Below, piece by piece: positions 1 through 12,842 of a stretch of 64,000 nucleotides of DNA (within the stretch, counting starts at the first letter, position 1; every line of letters begins with the position of its first letter). This DNA is from Liolophura sinensis (lineage: Eukaryota > Mollusca > Polyplacophora > Chitonida > Chitonidae), in contig NC_088295.1 of NCBI RefSeq assembly GCF_032854445.1, positions 24,167,385-24,231,384 on the forward strand. Direction: 5' to 3'. Made by a program: the position numbers and the translations under genes. The notes below the pieces were generated by a model. The model was given only the letters and a program-made list of their open reading frames with translations, was not told the origin of the DNA and searched no databases.

Positions 1-1300
1 ACAATGTATACTCCACACTGATCATACAGAATGAAGTACATGTGAACAGTGTACCCCGAACAACACACAGCCACTGTACACACTGTATTCCCATTATGTA
101 TTTCCAGGTACAATGTATACTCCACACTAATCATAAAGAATGAAATACATGTGAATAGTGTACCTCAGACAACACACAGCCACTGTACACAATGTACTCC
201 CCATTACTTATTTCCAGGTACAATGCATACTCCACACTGATCATAAAGAATGAAGTACATGTGAACAGTGTACCCCCAACAACACACAGCCACTGTACAC
301 ACTGTACTCCCCATTACTTATTTCCAGGTACAATGTATACTCGACACTGATCAAACAGACTGAAGTACATGTAAACAGTGTACCCCCAACAACACACAGC
401 CACTGTACACACCGTACTCCCCATTACTTATTTCCAGGTACAATGTATACTCGACACTGATCATACAGACTGAAGTACATGTGAACAGTGTACCCCCAAC
501 AACACACAGCCACTGTACACACTGTACTTCCCCCATTACTTATTTCCAGGTACAATACATATTCCACACTGATCATACAGACTGAAGTACATGTGAACAG
601 TGTACCCCGAACAACACACAGCCACTGTACACACTGTACTCCCCATTACTTATTTCCAGGTACAATGTACACTCGACACTGATCATACAGACTGAAGTAC
701 ATGTGAACAGTGTACCCCCAACAACACAGCCACTGTACACACTGTACTCCCCATTACTTATTTCCAGGTACAATGTATACTCCACACTGATCATACAGAA
801 TGAAGTACATGTGAACAGTGTACCCCGAACAACACACAGCCACTGTACACACTGTATTCCCATTATGTATTTCCAGGTACAATGTATACTCCACACTAAT
901 CATAAAGAATGAAATACATGTGAATAGTGTACCCCAGACAACACACAGCCACTGTACACAATGTACTCCCCATTACTTATTTCCAGGTACAATGCATACT
1001 CCACACTGATCATAAAGAATGAAGTACATGTGAACAGTGTACCCCCAACAACACACAGCCACTGTACACACTGTACTCCCCATTACTTATTTCCAGGTAC
1101 AATGTATACTCGACACTGATCAAACAGACTGAAGTACATGTAAACAGTGTACCCCCAACAACACACAGCCACTGTACACACCGTACTCCCCATTACTTAT
1201 TTCCAGGTACAATGCATACTCCACATTGATCATACAGAATGAAGTACATGTGAACAGTGTACCCCCAACAACACACAGCCACTGTACACACTGTACTAAT
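1..1300. repeat. Minisatellite, ~110-bp unit, about 12 copies, with a higher-order duplication
   Basis: Head-to-tail copies of a 109-111 bp unit, each with a 'ccattacttatttccaggta' segment followed by 'caatgtatactcc' and 'aacacacagccactgtacac'. The array runs off the left edge, so its full size is unknown. Copies differ by scattered substitutions and small indels. A block of about 440 bp starting at position 1 recurs almost identically 769 bp later (from about 770), so part of the array was duplicated as a seven-unit block. Open frames here are repeat artefacts. Confidence 0.95.
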
Positions 1301-1930
1301 CAGCATAACCTGTACAACTTGTACACACTTTATAACCTCAGGCATATCATGTACCCTTCAAACATAACACATCCTTAGGGACACATTGTACAAGCTCTGC
1401 ATAACAATCTTAGGCATATCAAGTACCCTTCACAAATAACACATCCTTAAGGACACACTGTACACACTCCCTATAACAATCTTGGGTATATCAAGTACCC
1501 TTCAAACATAACACATCCATAGGTAAACTTTGTACAATCTCTGCATAACAACCTCAGGTATATCAAGTACCCTTCACACATAACACATCCATAGGTACAT
1601 ATTGTACAATCTCTGCATAACAACCTCAGGTATATCAAGTACTCTTCACACATAACACATCCATAGGTACACATTGCAAACACTCTCTAAAACAATCTCG
1701 GATATATCAAGTACCCTTCACACATAACACATCCTGAAGGACACAGTAAACAAGCTCTGCATAACAACCTCTGGTATAATGAAGTACCCTTCTCACAAAG
1801 CACATCCACAGGTACACAGTGTACAAGCTCTGCACAACAACCTCAGGTATAATGAAGTACCCTTCACACAAAGCACATCCACAGGTACACAGTGTACAAG
1901 CTCTGCATAACAACCTCAGGTATCTCTGGT
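1300..1930. repeat. Minisatellite, 72-bp unit, about 8-9 copies
   Basis: A second tandem array directly follows the first. The unit contains 'tatcaagtacccttcacaca', 'taacacatcca' and 'ctctgcataacaacctca'. The spacing between 'ggtatatc' at 1557 and 1629 gives a 72-bp period. Copies are more diverged than in the first array. Both arrays share 'tgtacac'-type words but are otherwise unrelated in sequence. Confidence 0.9.
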
Positions 1931-4900
1931 GTACAATTTTCTAGTACACATTAATCTCATTATAATACAATCTCAAGTTAACAGCTTGGTGAACAGAACC
2001 TTTCTAATGGTCATCCTTAGCTTTCAAGCGTCCTTATCATATCATATGAAATCAGCTCCTTAGAGTAAGCTTCATAGCACACCTGAGCCTAATGACATCC
2101 TAGCACCTGCCCTGGCTAAGCATCATGATTACCCATGCCTCAACATCATCATACATCACAGTAATGTGAGTTCAAGTATATTAGACCATGGCATGGTCTA
2201 ACAAACATGGCATCATTATTTTGTCCAGGAAAAAAAGCAAAATCTGGCCAGTTTTAAGTTCATATCCACGAAGTGTTTGGCAAGAAATGTTACAAAAGAC
2301 ACACAAATGTGTACGTGTACTGCACGTAAATGTACTGGAGACCATGTTTCCTCTTCTCATAGCCTGTAGCTACATGTACATCTATGTCAGCGTTTTCTAT
2401 CAGCTTAGTACCAGTATGTCTTCCCAAATGCTGGCTTATATGAGCTTTCATGAACATGCATCCCTCATACATCTCATCTACATCTACTTCTTTTGTTTGT
2501 GATGCAATAAGAGCTGAACACAGACCATAATTTACAATTGTACAAGTGACAGTTCAGTTCTTGTCCCTAGGCTTTTAAGTCCATGACTCACTCCATTAAT
2601 ATTCTTTATACTGTCACTCAGGTACCCCAGGATCACAGATAAAAACTGTTGTAGTTTTAAAACCGTTTACTGCATTTGAACTGTGACTTACATTAGGAAC
2701 TTGCAATTTAATGCTTAGATCTGTCTGAGACTTTCAGGACAAAACAAAAAACTAGTGACTGTAATTCAAGTATTAATTCAAGAATAATACCACCAGGTAA
2801 GACATGACAGATATAAACTAGATGTACTTTTACACACAATTATTTGTGTCTTAAATCACTTTTTATTACAGCCGAGGAAAATCATAAACTAAATAAACAA
2901 TAATGCTGTAGTGAAATGCAGGGCTGAGGAGTGCATCAGTTCTAAAGTTATGTTTGCAGTAATGAAACAGACAACCATGCAACTCTACACTTCAAAAATT
3001 TTTTTTAAATTGACACTCAGTGTAAAACAATTTTTTTGGCAATATTTTAGCCTATGTTTTGAGCTGTGGTCAAACCTTCATTTCTTTATGCTCACATAAC
3101 ATGTGTAATAAAGTGACTATGTCTAGAGACTTTATCCCTCTCTATTTTCCCTTAAGGACATGTACATGTGTATCTGGTGAAAACACAATAATTATAAACT
3201 ATCTTCCTGAAAATTTTGCCAAAGTAATGTACACAATTGACGTCAATCCAACCACAATTGCCTGAGATAATGTCTAGGCTGCTTAAAATAAAGTGACACT
3301 GCCACATGAATATTTTCAACTCCGGCAAAATTAAATTTATGGATGATTATGCTATCATATATGCGTCACTTCATAACACCAAAGACTGTTCAGATCTGTC
3401 ACTGCATAAGTAGATCATATCATTTTTCACTATGGTATGATCAGTTAATTACAGGTAACCTTTATTTCCATTACTAACTTTTGTGACTAGGCTAGCTCTT
3501 CAATACATGAATACAAAATACAGAGTAAGTTTGCTGATAAAAACTAGAACCCATGGGTTTAAAGGGATCTGGTTATTGTGCAGTACAATTACAGGATTAT
3601 AAGCCTTCATCAAATTTCATTAGCCGAAAATTTCACTTTGGTTTATACACCAAAGTACATGTGGGTCTAGTAGAATCCTACGGATACAATTTTGCATTTT
3701 TCTTTTGTAATAAAGAATTCTGACTCAGGGATAGAACTGTATTCAAATATCACTTGAGATACACCTGTAACTGAATTTCAGTCAAGCCTATGTTTTTCGT
3801 AAAAAAAGAATACAAATGTACTCAAGAGAAATAGTGTAATGGTTTGATGGGTGTGTCCTTTATCCAACACTGGAAACTGCTGAGTTGAGTGAACAGCCGC
3901 CAAAGAATTAAGTCAGTGGCCTACATGACCTGGCTTAAGACTGGGGTACATAATTCTAAATGAACATTATTGAAACCAGCCACAAATGACGATTTTGGTT
4001 GGAGTGATAGTTTATATTTAGCTTTCTAGGAGAAATTCCATGTATGCTGAACAAAGACACCACATAAAATTTTTCCTCAGTATCATACATGTACTGCAAC
4101 CATGGTCTTCCATCCCTTCTTTTAATGGTATTTACCCAAATATATTTGCTTGACAAGGTATGAGTCCTGTCTAGTGTACAACTTCCGGCAGGTCGAGGGA
4201 CGCCTACTGGTGAACACTTGTGCCCGTACTGTATCAATGAATCCCGTTAAACGAAGAACAGAATCGTCCTCAAAAAATATACACGCTTGCTAAAATCGAA
4301 AGAAGCTTACTAGTTAAGCCAAACAGATACACTTGTTTATAATGACATATAACCCTACCAAAATTTTTCCCAGCCAAAGACAACTAGTAGCTTTCATCAG
4401 CCCTGCCTTACACATAACAAACATAAACATTACACGTAACATCTAAAACTATTTCAGTAAATTGGTGACAATTTTCAAGACCTCAGTAATGCCCCTAGGA
4501 CTCTTCGCTTTCAGACCCCAAAAAGAAACACAAACTAGTGATATCCCATTTATGGAGGGCATGTATATATATCTACATATAAACAACTTCAGATTCATGC
4601 AGTTGTACATAATCTCACAATACTAAATTGGAAAATCCAGATACGAGATAACAGTATCACACAGAATGCATTGAACAATCTTGTATCACAGTATGGTAAC
4701 ATTTAAATGCCCATTAATCCTCCAGCTACATATGATCAAGCATATGCCCAGCTACCACGGAGGCATGTGGTTATTACTACTTCACAGGCCCTAGGTTTAC
4801 ACATGTAGCATGTTTTTCAAAGTCAGCCCACCGGTTCAATGATGAGGTAAGGCTTGAGTCAGCCTGGTCACAATACTTTAATCAGATAGTCTTTGAATGT

Positions 4901-7900
4901 TCTAGAAAAGTTGGTCAGAAACAGTGGTAAGAGAGGATCCTGGAAGCTTCCAGCTGATTCATGGTAAACCAGGATCCCAAATGCACCACTGCCAAACACC
5001 GGACTCTACGGCAGACTGAGTGGTGGCACCACCACTTGTCCTTCACTGACATCAACAACTTTCTCTGTCACCACGTAACACATCAGTGATGAATAACAAT
5101 GAAGGAAGAAGAAAAAAAAAAAAAAAAGAGCGAGAGAGAGCACGCAGATTTCTCTTCTTCTTCTATAATTTGTACTTTCACAGTACACATCTAATATAGT
5201 ATACAATAGGCATGTACATGTATACATAAGCTGCATTCAACTTGAACAATCTCACCTCTTACATAGAAGCAGGCAATATGTCCAGGAAAAGATAAAATCG
5301 TAATTCTGTTATTTAACTGATTTACTACTATCTGATTTATGAAGATAGTACCATTTTTTGTCATTTAATTTATCGTTTACTATCTAACTGATAAAGACAC
5401 CATTCAACTGTAGCAAATCATAGCTTTACATATGGTTATCAGTGCATGCTTGTAGTACAACCTTGAACTACCAAAACTACCTTACAAAGTTGCCATTTCA
5501 TTACTCCTAACATCAATATTTGTTGGCAAAGCATCTCTAATAGCATATGGTTAATTTTCTCATATATCATACGTGTATGTTCTGACAAGTGGATCCAAAT
5601 AAATGTAATTTAAAAAATTTAATGCTATTTTTTGTGCTCTCCACCACAGCTACCACTTCCTGTCTGCTTTTTTTCAGTACATACTGCATATAAATAAAAG
5701 GCAAAACATAAATATATAATTTAAGTAAAAGTCCACTTATAGCATAAAGTAATAAAGTAAATTTGTGCTAACCAGAATTAACACAGAAGTACAGTCCCAA
5801 ATATCAATGTAGCATGAATGTTTAGGCAGTCCATCATACATTCTGAGTTTCATTGTATACTGAATAAATACACTTGTTAAACACCAACACAACAATAAAT
5901 ACAATACAATTAAAAGTGAAAAAAAAAATGCTTTCTATGGTTATACACACTTCCTGTTAATATACGTGTACATGTAAACTAAATCTCATCATTTAGTTTT
6001 TCTAATTAGATTCTTAATGTATTCAGTAAATCTATTAAACGTGTTACAACACTTTAATCAGGATCACACTAGGAAACAGAATCATTCACAAACTTTCATT
6101 ATCATTACGCATGTAACTGTATGCAGTGTACATCAAGTAATGAGGCTAATATACATTGTACATGTACATCCAGCTCTTTCTCTTAACTTTCACTTACCTG
6201 CTACTTCCATCATTTTAACACCTTTCACTAATTAGTTTACTCTGTTACCTCAGTTACACGTATTAATGAAGAATGAAAATGTCCTTTCATAAATCCAATG
6301 GAAAACAGCACATCTGTCAACGGTGAAATCACTGGCTGCATTCAGCAAATCTCATTTGCATATTTTTGAACATACTGTACTCCCGGCAATATCAGGAATG
6401 TTTACGATGTCAATGATGGGGTTTCGCAAAAGTGTCATCCACGCTCACAATAGTGGTATAGTTTGATGCTGTTTTACACCTAGCTCCTTGCTACAGGTAA
6501 CCTGTGAGGACAGGTAAGCTTCAGAGGTAAGACAATGGCTGCACAGATAGGTGGTGTGGGCTGAACACTGACAACCTCCCGACAGACCACGGCACATGTG
6601 AAGTAAGCACAACACTCAGGTAAAAATAGAGTTCTGCCATGTGCCTTGAGACTGACTGGCAATATGCTGCTGGTTGGTGGGCAGAGAACACAACACATGT
6701 CAGTTCTGTCTATCCGCAGCCTGTACTCATCTCACCATTTTGGACTACCAATGACACACGCCATGTCCGCACTGACAAGCTACTGCCAGAGAACAGGTTT
6801 TCGTGATATACAGTACTGTAGTTAAAGCCTACATCTACCTGTTCACCTATCTAAATTCTACACTTCTCCTTTACTTTTTCAGGGCTTGGAGGATCTAGGT
6901 GGTCAGATAAGGTTTATGAAATATAGATTTATTTATTACAGTGTACTAATGTGATCTTGTGTTCTATTAGAAGTCTGATATTAAAGTGAGGTACAGTACA
7001 ATGAACACTGACTCAGACACAAATTGCTCAAAAAGACAAATTATGAGATCCTGCCTTAACAATAAGCCCAAGGAGACCAAATCCACTCATCATATCTGCC
7101 CCACAGCAGGCAACTAATAACACAGTCTCCACTTTGGGCTAAGCAACAGGGACATGAACATACAAACACCATATTTTCAGCACTATATTTAACCACAAGA
7201 CGACCCAAGAGAACTAAGATTACGCTGACTGTCTTTTCTGAAACAAAAATAGCTGATAAACTGGCATCTTAAAACTGTCCCTCCATAGTCTCTGAATCCC
7301 ATGTCAGAACCAAGGACAAGTGAGCAGGCTACATATTTACAAAACTGGAGCCAAAGCTGGTTTGCAGGATTTCACCATATCTAATGTAAAGATACATTTC
7401 TCTAGATAGGAGTATAAACACAGACAACCAAAGTCTTTGAAGTAAAACCTTTATACATCTACTAGTACTGTATATATTACCATAAGCTGCTCATGTCATA
7501 CGTGTACATGTATTATTCAAACTGTACAAATGTTCAATAAGCTGTGTGTGACTAGTAATGCTTTAATCTACATTGACATGAAAATGCATTTGGTGAAGAC
7601 TGAACTGCATAATTTTCAGGCTCTGGTCATAATATGGTACAAATGTCAAGAGTTACATATACAGGTAGCACACTTCAGATGCTAGTCATGATGCTAAGAC
7701 CAGGTCTTATCGTTGCTTCTACATGTACTTGTATTAAGGAACATTTATACAAGGTAGAAAACATCTGATCAGAAACAGAATAGATGTCAGCTTGACTTCT
7801 AGAGTAAAACATCTTGCAAAGGCAGAAAATTGGAGGAGACAAGGACATGTATTTAAACTCTTTAAAAAATCCCAAATTCCAACTGTCCTAGTGTCTGTTT

Positions 7901-10900
7901 TTGACAGGTGCCAGGAGTTTCCCCCTTGATCTCTGGATACAACAGCCAGGTTAAGCGTAAAGTCTTTAAGACTAGTTCCTCTGGGTTGATCTGTGTTTGC
8001 AATGTCTATTTTACAGGATGTTGACTGGAAAGGATAAGAACAAACACCAAGTATATCCTAGCATAGGAAACAGCAAGCTTACAGATTACACACAACCCTC
8101 TCTCATCAACTGTTAGCTTTAACTCCAGGACAGGGGCATGTACAAGGGCGTCATTCTCATGACATCTGCACTGTAACACTCCAAAACTGCAGCCAAGGCA
8201 TTGGATAATATTGTCATGTGTATTCAAAATTTCCTAAAAATTTACTTCAAAATCATCACAAGACAGGGATGTTATATATATACTGTATATAATTATAAAC
8301 AGGTTTTGGATCAGTTCATATATAGAATCACCTCAATCACTTTTCATGTTAATGATTTCCAATTAAGTATTAAAGGATGAAGGTAATGATGATGATAATC
8401 TATATCAGGATTGCTTGCTTTACTATTACTTGTACAGGATTATAATGCATAATTAATGGCAATTTAATTTCACACCCAAAATATACTAATAATTCTTTCC
8501 TGAAGAGTCCCAAACAACATCATAAATAATGCTGCTCATCTGTCTTAATACTGAAATATTAATAAGGGGTGGCACATTAATCACATGCGTGAAATCTGTA
8601 CCTTTAACATTTTGACCTTTCCTGAATGTGAATAACCAAGAAGGCACTAAGGAAACACCTCATGAAACCACATTAATTACAATATACATGTACAATGTGT
8701 GCAAGTATTCATACTGTCCAAAGTTAAAATACTTTTTGTACTTAAATATAACACATCTGGCCTATAGGCAACATTTAGAGTTTACTCAGTTCAACACACT
8801 GTCATCATGCATGCAATACTTGAGAACCCTTCCTAAAATGGAATGGTCTCCATTTTGGCCATGTCATCTCTACACTGTATTTGTACCCAGTTCTTAAAGT
8901 TATTATGACAGTATTTAACCATCATCTCCCCGGTTCAGCGCTTGGGTAAACATGTCTGCTGAAAGTATGATGGTTCTGGTCCTATTTTCATTGTTGATAG
9001 TGGTTTTACTGGTTACATCTGGAGGACACTGTTGATGATTAAGAAATCATACTAACTACAGTTGTGTGACTTCAAGCTTCTCCATTCTGTAGAGGTGCAC
9101 CTGCATGATCTAGCACATGACATGTTAAAAGATAATGCAAATGTACATGCTTTTATACAACTAAAAACAGATTGTAAACAAGTGACTAAATTTTTGTGAT
9201 GTGTGGGTTTCTACTCTTCTGCAGCAAACATTCACAGAAGTTTGACCGAGTGGCAAACAGCCACTTGACAATGGAGGAATTTCACAATAACTCCTCTTGC
9301 CAACTGAATGAGTTAATTTTGAAATAAATCACACCCACTTACACATTATACCCTTGTTCATACCCTATATATGAAACGAGACCATAAAGTTACATGTATA
9401 TATAACTGTCTCGTTAATATCAGTAAGGTACACATATATGTAACAGCCTGAGCCATAGTGAACATGTATATGTAAACTGCTAATGTAGAGTCTATCTGTA
9501 CGTGCAGATCTGGTGGGATACTCTGTTATCCTGATGAACAACTCTGTCAGAGCACAAAAGTGTGTGATGTGATGATAATTAGCCAATCATGTCACCATAT
9601 AATGACAAATACAAACAGCATGTCAGACCCCTTGTCGCTGAAACTGTATTCACATAAAAATACCACATCGTTACATAGGAGGTATAAAAGTTTGTGGCCT
9701 TGTTACAACACTAGCACTAAAGCACATTTCAAAAAACCTGCATGTACAAATAACAATGTGACCTTTTTTTTTCTTTCTTCAAATAACCTACCCTTTAAAC
9801 ATTACATTTATGACAAGGAAATCCTCCTCAATGGCTAACTGTTCACTGCCTTGTTTTACATGTATCTGGAACAAATTGTCAACAAGCTGACTACATCTGC
9901 AGACAAGTGAAGCAGCTCAATGAGTTTACAAGTCTGGGAAGATTCACTGCTTTTTGGAGGCCTTGGTGACAAATACCCTCGTCGCTTATGAGGCAATTGC
10001 TGCATCCCAACATTTGTTGAGGGCAACTCAAGTATATATGTACACATCACGTGCAGGAGAGTTCATCAGTAATTTGCTAAAGGCCAAAGGCCTTCCCGGA
10101 CATGCTTGAGCACTCTCGTATCCTAATACTATATAAACTGACTGTCATCGTATAAATGGAAAATTCCTGAGTATAGCATTAAACAAGAATGAACTAACTA
10201 ACTAAATAAATAAATCTGACGACTACCTTTATTCACCCAAAGAGAGCATAAAGCTAGGAACATTCACTTATCCTTTTCATGATGTTGTAGTTACAGAGAA
10301 AGACCATAAACAAGACTCACAATGTACATGTACCATCCCACCAACACCACCTAAAAATATTAATACCAAAATGCATGATAAAAGAGAAAATAATTTATAA
10401 CTCAAAAACTAAAACTTAAAATCTCAAATGAACACTTTCACATGTAGCATGAAATGTTGCCATGACATGAACAGAAAATGGAAAGATAATTAATGTAAAT
10501 TATTTAATAGAGAAGTAAATATCAGAAACATTTATAGCTGACAAAAAATAACATGAAGAATGATAAGAGACCAGGTCATTGGTTGTCGGAGCAAGAAACT
10601 GACAAGTTTACAGGAGCACCCAAGAGAGCAAGTAGGGGGCCAGTGACACTGATTCTTCATGAGCATCAACTGTGTCAGAGAACAAGCTGAGATAACATAC
10701 ATGATAGGCACTTTGAGGCTAAACATGTGATTATCTTCCGTATAAATCAGCAGGTACATATACATGAACAGTACATGTTGACCCAGAGATGAACTGTCGT
10801 TATTGGGAAGAAAACTTGAACTGCAGGGCATGTCTGCCTCACTCCTGAGGCTCATCACTCACACAGCTATATATACCCTCAGTGACATGCTAATTGCCAA

Positions 10901-11274
10901 CCAATAGCAACCACAACACAGTACCAAGGCCAGCTGGGTCTTTGGGCTTTGAAACACTTGTGCACATCACAAATAATGACAACAGCATTGTTCATTTGCT
11001 GCATTACCAGGCAAAGCATGCTAGTATTAGTACGCAAACTCAAAAACTTCTACCTTTAGACAAGACAATACTTCCCTACTAACTTCCCAATACCAAATGT
11101 TTAAGAGATCTGTATGGACAAGGAGGCAATAGATACATGAACATGTTTTACCTTTAGTCTTATTTAATATTTCTAGCTAAATCTGACCAAATAAATCATT
11201 TATACCCAACCAGCAGGGACAAAACAGTACATGTGCACCAATACATTATTTGCACAGATTTATACAAGGACAGG
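1931..11274. other. AT-rich non-coding stretch, no gene supported
   Basis: I found no recognisable protein, splice-linked exon set or RNA gene on either strand. Short open frames have no domain signal and low-complexity composition. Visible landmarks are an A16 tract followed by a GA-rich run (about 5112-5140), many copies of the palindromic word 'tacatgta', and one old SINE fragment (see 10030-10215). It may be intergenic, or an intron of a gene outside the window. Confidence 0.6.
10030..10215 (+). repeat. Old SINE fragment, 3' part (family D)
   Basis: The segment has 'gagagttcatcagtaattt', then 'tcgtataaatggaaaattc' and 'ctgagtatagcattaaac', and ends in ctaactaactaaataaataaat-type repeats. 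The 'cgtataagtg...attcttgagta..gc.taaac' end is shared with SINE-A in this window. The 'gagagttcgtcaataactg' part is shared with 29216-29384, which has a tRNA-like head. Probably one SINE family split over two truncated copies. Confidence 0.55.
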
Positions 11275-12842
11275 ATAACACTGTACATGCGTGTCTGTGA
11301 AGATGTAGACATGGTGAGGATAACACTGTACACGTGTGTCTGTGAAGATGTAGACATGGTGAGGATAAAACTGTACATGCGTGTCTGTGAAGATGTAGAC
11401 ATGGTGAGGACAACACTGTACATATGTGTCTGTGAAGATGTAGACATAGTAAGGATAACAATGTACATGTGTGTCTGTGAAGATGTAGACATGGTAAAGA
11501 TAACACTGTACATGTGTGTCTGTGAAGATGTAGACATGGTGAGGACAACACCGTACATGTGTGTCTGTGAAGATGTAGACATGGTGAGGACAACACCGTA
11601 CATGGGTGTCTGTGACGATGTAGACATGGTGAGGATAACACTGTACATGTGTGTCTGTGAAGATGTAGACATGGTGAGGACAAAACTGTAGTACATGTGT
11701 GTCTGTGAAGATGTAGAGTGAGTGAGTGCTTAGGGTTTAACATCGTACTCAACAATTTTTCAGTCATATGACGACGAGTGAAGATGTAGACATAGTAAGG
11801 ATAACACTGTACATGTGTGTCTGTGAAGATGTAGACATGGTGAAGAAAACATTGTACATGTGTGTCTGTGAAGATGTAGACATGGTGAGGACAATACTGT
11901 ACATGTGTGTCTGTGAAGATGTAGACATGGTGAGGACAACATCGTACATGGGTGTCTGTGAAGATGTAGACATGGTGAGGATAACACTGTACAAGGGTGT
12001 CTGTGAAGACGTAGACATGGTGAGGATAACACTGTACATGTGTGTCTGTGAAGATGTAGACATGGTGAGGATAACACTGTACATGCGTGTCTGTGAAGAT
12101 GTAGACATGGTGAGGACAACACTGTAGTACATGTGTGTCTGTGAAGATGTAGACATAGTAAGGATAACAATGTACATGTGTGTCTGTGAAGATGTAGACA
12201 TGGTAAAGATAACACTGTACATGTGTGTCTGTGAAGATGTAGACATGGTGAGGACAACACCGTACATGTGTGTCTGTGAAGATGTAGACATGGTGAGGAC
12301 AACACCGTACATGGGTGTCTGTGACGATGTAGACATGGTGAGGATAACACTGTACATGTGTGTCTGTGAAGATGTAGACATGGTGAGGACAACACTGTAG
12401 TACATGTGTGTCTGTGAAGATGTAGACATAGTAAGGATAACACTGTACATGTGTGTCTGTGAAGATGTAGACATGGTGAAGAAAACACTGTACATGTGTG
12501 TTTGTGAAGATGTAGACATGGTGAGGACAATACTGTACATGTGTGTCTGTGAAGATGTAGACATGGTGAGGACAACACCGTACATGGGTGTCTGTGAAGA
12601 TGTAGACATGGTGAGGATAACACTGTACATGCGTGTCTGTGAAGATGTCGACATGGTGAGGATAACGCTGTACATGTGTCTGTGAAGATGTAGACAAGGT
12701 GAGGATAACACTGTACATGCCTGTCTGTGAAGATGTAGACATGGTGAGGATAACACTGTACACGCATCTGTGAAGATGTAGACATGGTGAGGATAACACT
12801 GTACATGTGTGTCTGTGAAGATGTAGGCATGGCGGGGATAAC
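11275..12842. repeat. Minisatellite, 45-bp unit, about 33-35 copies
   Basis: Tandem copies of a 45-bp unit containing 'tgtacatgtgtgtctgtgaa', 'gatgtagacatgg' and 'tgaggataacac'. Because 45 is a multiple of three, several frames stay open on both strands, with apparent ORFs of up to 545 codons on the minus strand. These are best read as repeat artefacts. A 3-bp insertion ('ctgtagtacatg') marks positions near 11690, 12126 and 12399. Blocks between these marks repeat in the same order (about 11425-11690 matches 12140-12400; about 11790-11960 matches 12430-12600), showing higher-order block duplication. Confidence 0.95.
11718..11777 (-). mobile_element. 60-bp SINE-B tail inserted in the minisatellite
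   Basis: Sixty bases, starting 'gtgagtgagtgcttagggtt' and ending 'cagtcatatgacgac', are the reverse complement of the 3' end of the SINE-B copies at 62450-62655 and 63085-63430. The fragment is bordered on both sides by the same 13 bases 'gtgaagatgtaga' (11705-11717 and 11778-11790). These look like a target-site duplication, although the same word also occurs in every minisatellite unit. Confidence 0.85.

Noticed and set aside
49-1009. Repeated 60-107 codon frames with tyrosine/threonine-rich sequence
   Set aside because: They are repeat translations of the 110-bp minisatellite, present on both strands.
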